The position numbers and the translations under genes are program-made. From positions 1 to 64,000 of the forward strand of contig JBNGIS010018921.1 in assembly GCA_049999725.1 (NCBI GenBank): a DNA stretch of 64,000 nt, in the 5' to 3' direction. Under the pieces are notes generated by a model, which saw only the letters and a list, made by a program, of their open reading frames with translations, was not told the origin of the DNA and did not search any database. Shown here in pieces: positions 61,125 to 64,000 of the stretch (positions within the stretch are counted from its first letter, which is position 1; every line of letters begins with the position of its first letter). This stretch comes from Haplomitrium mnioides (taxonomy: Eukaryota > Marchantiophyta > Haplomitriopsida > Calobryales).

Positions 61125-61494
61125 CCATTTTGGATTGCCAAAATCTTCAAAATTTTGTTATTTAATAAGGAATAACCTCCAAACCCAAAACAAGTACGTG
61201 TTCAATGGTTTGCTTATGAGGATGAGAATGCGTTTTTTGAACAATACTTTTCAACAAAAGTACAAGCAACAAAAGGAAAATGAAAATACAAGTTGCATAT
61301 TGATGTACTTGATGTAACACAAATCATGATTTTCTCCTTACACAAAAAAACCAATTAAGTATGAAAGATAAAAAGAACTCAATCCACAAGTGTTTGAAAT
61401 ATATTCAATCAACGTCATCAACACTAATGCAGATCGTGTTAATCTTGATGATTCTTTTGAAGTTGAATCCAAAGAAGTTGAAACGAGTGACTAA
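61125..61494 (+). pseudogene. Transposase C-terminal fragment, second copy
   Basis: FWIAKIFKILLFNKE, PPNPKQVRVQWFAYEDEN and YFSTKVQATKGK match the copy at 43140-43250, with stops. An acidic tail (LDDSFEVESKEVETSD) in another frame ends at TAA 61492-61494. It is on the same strand as the N-terminal block at 54.7-56.2 kb and could be the rest of that gene, separated by insertions. Confidence 0.5.
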
Positions 61495-61979
61495 AGCCAT
61501 TTAGAAACCCCATTGTTTATTTTGTGCTTTCATAGTATGTTGTAATTTAAGTTTATTATTTTATAAATTACGTAAGAATTTTATTAAAGAAAATTCTTGA
61601 ATTTATATACCACCTTGAACGCTTTAGTGTAAATCATTCCTAGTTGATTCTTATCATCTCTGAATGAAACTTAGACATTCAATCATAGTCTTTATTTTGT
61701 TTGTAAAATGTTTTCTAATCCAAAATATAATCATATTCTTTCCTACTTTATTGTTTGCTAGAAGAATTTCAATGTTTTGGCTACTAAATCTTAGTACTGA
61801 TTTTTTTTATTGTTGAGGCATCTGCCCAAATTGACTAGATAATCCTTTGCTAGCATTAACTTTGATGTAAAACTTGAAACCTCTTGAACGCTTTGACTCC
61901 GATGTAAAACTTAGAACCTCTTTTGCTTAAAGATTTAGATTTAGAAAGCAGAATCGTAAGCTTGCTTAAAGTTTGTTGT
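61495..61979. other. AT-rich non-coding DNA
   Basis: I see no gene, repeat array or terminus here. It lies between the transposase tail and the subterminal repeats. Confidence 0.4.
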
Positions 61980-63058
61980 GAAAAACAAAACCCTATGCGC
62001 ACCTGGACTAAGATCTAGAAGTCGAAACCTTATGAGCGCAAAGACATCGATATCTAAGTCAAAACCTCATCCGGGCATAGATTCTACTTTGGAACTCAAA
62101 ACCTTTGTTGAGCCTAGTCTTTATTGACGAATGCTTAAATGTAGAACTCGAATTCCTATGCATGCATAGACTTTGGTATGGATCTCAAAGCCTTCTACAT
62201 GCAAAGACTTTGATACAAAACCTTGAATCTTGTACATACAAAGACTACCGTGTAGAACTTAGATTGTAAACCACTCAAAGACACTTTTGTTGAACTCAAA
62301 ACCCTTTGTTTGTAAGACTTTGGTCAAAAACTTGGAGCTCTCTACGTGTCTAGACTCAGATGCAAAATTTTAAACCCACAAGTCTTTTTGATTTTAAACT
62401 TTGACTTCTTTGCGTATATGAATCTCTGAATTTGCTGAACCCTTGTAAAACATGACTACTTTAACTTTTACAATACATGAATTTTAAACTAGAATGGAAA
62501 GCTTCTTTCTTGTTTGAGCTTAAAAATAAAGCTCTGAAATCCACATAAGGTTTGGTTTTGTTATTTTTGTGCCTTAGGATTCCAAATTGATTCAATTGAC
62601 TTGTGGTCCGCTTGGGCCTTTCCTCAAGTTTTCTATTTATTTTTCAAAAAATAAATTTTTAATAGCACCATGTCCATACATGCATAAAGTTTGTACAACC
62701 AAATTTAGTTTAAAATAACTTCATTTTGACATATGTTTCAATTTTAGGCTTCAAAATGTAATCAATCAAAAATGCAAGTTTTTTGTGATAACAAACCACA
62801 ATTTTATAATTTTCATTGATTTCAAGACTTCCAATATTTTCATAATGGCTAAGAATATCATTCAATTTTGCATAATGAAATTGCTTCTTGCTCTAGAAAG
62901 CTTGTCAAAATGGCAAAAAATAAATCACAAAAACTCACGTAGTTTTTTGTTTTTTGGAAAAATAACCTTGTTTTCTCTTCTTTTGAGCTTGAAAATGATA
63001 TTTTCTTTGAAAAAAAAGTTCTTGTTTTAAGCAATGTATTCTTGGTTCAAAGTAATGG
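61980..63058 (+). repeat. Right-end transposon segment, copy 2, with subterminal repeats
   Basis: Positions 61980-62350 hold degenerate units containing CATAGACTTTGG / CAAAGACTTTGATAC / GCGCAAAGACATC, similar to the 37-bp array at 50.1-50.5 kb. From 62230 to 63058 it aligns with 58858-59703 and ends in ATTCTTGGTTCAAAGTAATGG. Confidence 0.75.
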
Positions 63059-64000
63059 CTACTTACTTTTGTAAAATAAAACACTAATATACTTTTACTA
63101 TAAGAACATTTGATTTTAACCATATGTTCAATATATAAGAATGGTGAAGAGGTGAGATATGATGAGATGATAATATGAGACATGTTTGGAAGAAGATACA
63201 TGAGCTAATGAGTGCATTCTTACCTTTATCTTGTGATGAATGAATTCTTCTTGTTTTAACACGTTATTAGCACGATAGATACTTTTGAAAAAAATCTCAA
63301 GTCTTAAGAGTTTCATACAAATTTGTTTTTTCAATACATATACAAAATTTTTGCAGTCCCTCCTTCTTTGCACTCTCGCAGTCGCTTAGTAATTCTAAAT
63401 TTTTTTAGTTATACTTTTAGCTATCTCCACATGATGTGCTCTCTTTAGAAGATAATCAACTAGCATTTCAACATAATCTTTCCACTCAACAGGCTAAGGA
63501 ATCTAGTAAACTAGTTACGGATTAGGGGGAGGAACTAGAAGCAAACATTCTTCACGTATCTTAGAGTTTGACGAGCCTATTGTCACGGACTAGCGTATCG
63601 ATGAGAATGACAATGAATCATATCTGAAGCAAGAAAAGGAGCAGATTTCAAAAATTTTAGAGCAAGAAGAGGCAGCATCACAAGACAACCTATGCAAACA
63701 AACTGAAGCATTTTTTGCCAACTTCTATAAGCAAATAAGATTGCAGAGGCATGAATCCATGACTTGATACAAGAAAATACTGGACTCTACTGACTAAGCT
63801 GAAAATTTGTTGGAGAAATGACCATTGATTTAAATGATGACATGCATGGTTGACTCTTTGAATTGTCCCCCTTCTCAAAATGAACTCCATTTATGATGAA
63901 TTTCTAGACGCTGATCAAAGCCATTCTTTGAAAGTTGTGCATCATTGAACCTTATTCTAGAGATTGGCAAGGTTGAGCATCGTCAAGAGACCATTATCTT
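63059..64000. other. AT-rich flank without recognisable gene
   Basis: ORFs of 66-88 codons on the minus strand show no family features. On the plus strand short polar reading frames (for example around 63590-63760, rich in Glu, Gln and Lys) look like retrotransposon debris, but nothing is diagnostic. Confidence 0.35.

Overview
This is nuclear DNA of a land plant. The genes carry many GT-AG introns of roughly 80-1,400 bp, and the gene set is plant-type: a class III peroxidase, an SGR2-type phospholipase, a guanosine deaminase, an OTU/SEC-C protease, a mitochondrial ERA-like GTPase, a FAS1 protein and a dirigent-like fragment. Low gene density, diverged plant families and a large block of decayed transposons suggest a non-seed plant such as a bryophyte or relative. 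That placement is an inference. There are three assembly gaps (876-885, 7324-7423, 54862-54961).

Layout. 1-1.2 kb: repeat-rich DNA with direct repeats, an LTR-like stretch and one terminus of a transposon family that recurs near 49.7, 59.7 and 63.0 kb. 2.06-2.69 kb: a frameshifted, intronless 1-Cys peroxiredoxin pseudogene. 3.1-41 kb: the genic part. In order it holds prenylcysteine oxidase (+), a long uncharacterised protein (+), ERA-like GTPase (+), OTU/SEC-C protease (+), FAS1 protein (-), SGR2-like DDHD phospholipase with 20 exons (+), class III peroxidase (-), a peroxidase pseudogene (-), guanosine deaminase (-) and a dirigent-like fragment (-). I rebuilt the intron-containing genes exon by exon. 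All junctions are GT-AG and the reading frame is kept throughout.

41.6-64 kb: an AT-rich pile of nested mobile elements. A minisatellite (41.66-42.24) is followed by a C-terminal transposase fragment (42.24-43.25). Next come a Ty3/gypsy element with LTR and primer-binding site (43.25-46.26) and a Ty1/copia element with LTR and primer-binding site (46.26-49.72). The copia element is cut off inside its integrase region by the inverted terminus of a large DNA element (49.73 to 59.70 or 63.06).

The most interesting object is in that DNA element. On the minus strand (50.65-54.25) lies a five-exon, now broken gene whose conceptual protein joins a ParB-like domain to a beta-class DNA (N6-adenine or N4-cytosine) methyltransferase. 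Motif IV is present as DIPYG and motif I as LDLCYGFGT. It is transcribed away from a transposase-like gene on the plus strand (54.7-56.2), and the two TATA boxes are almost symmetric between them. Palindromic TCCATGCGCGCATGGA-type repeats fill the methyltransferase introns, and related 37-bp arrays lie near the element end. Further right, a minus-strand LTR (60.67-61.12) carries a dense array of perfect heat-shock elements upstream of its TATA box. It is inserted in another transposase copy.

No tRNA, rRNA or CRISPR array was seen.
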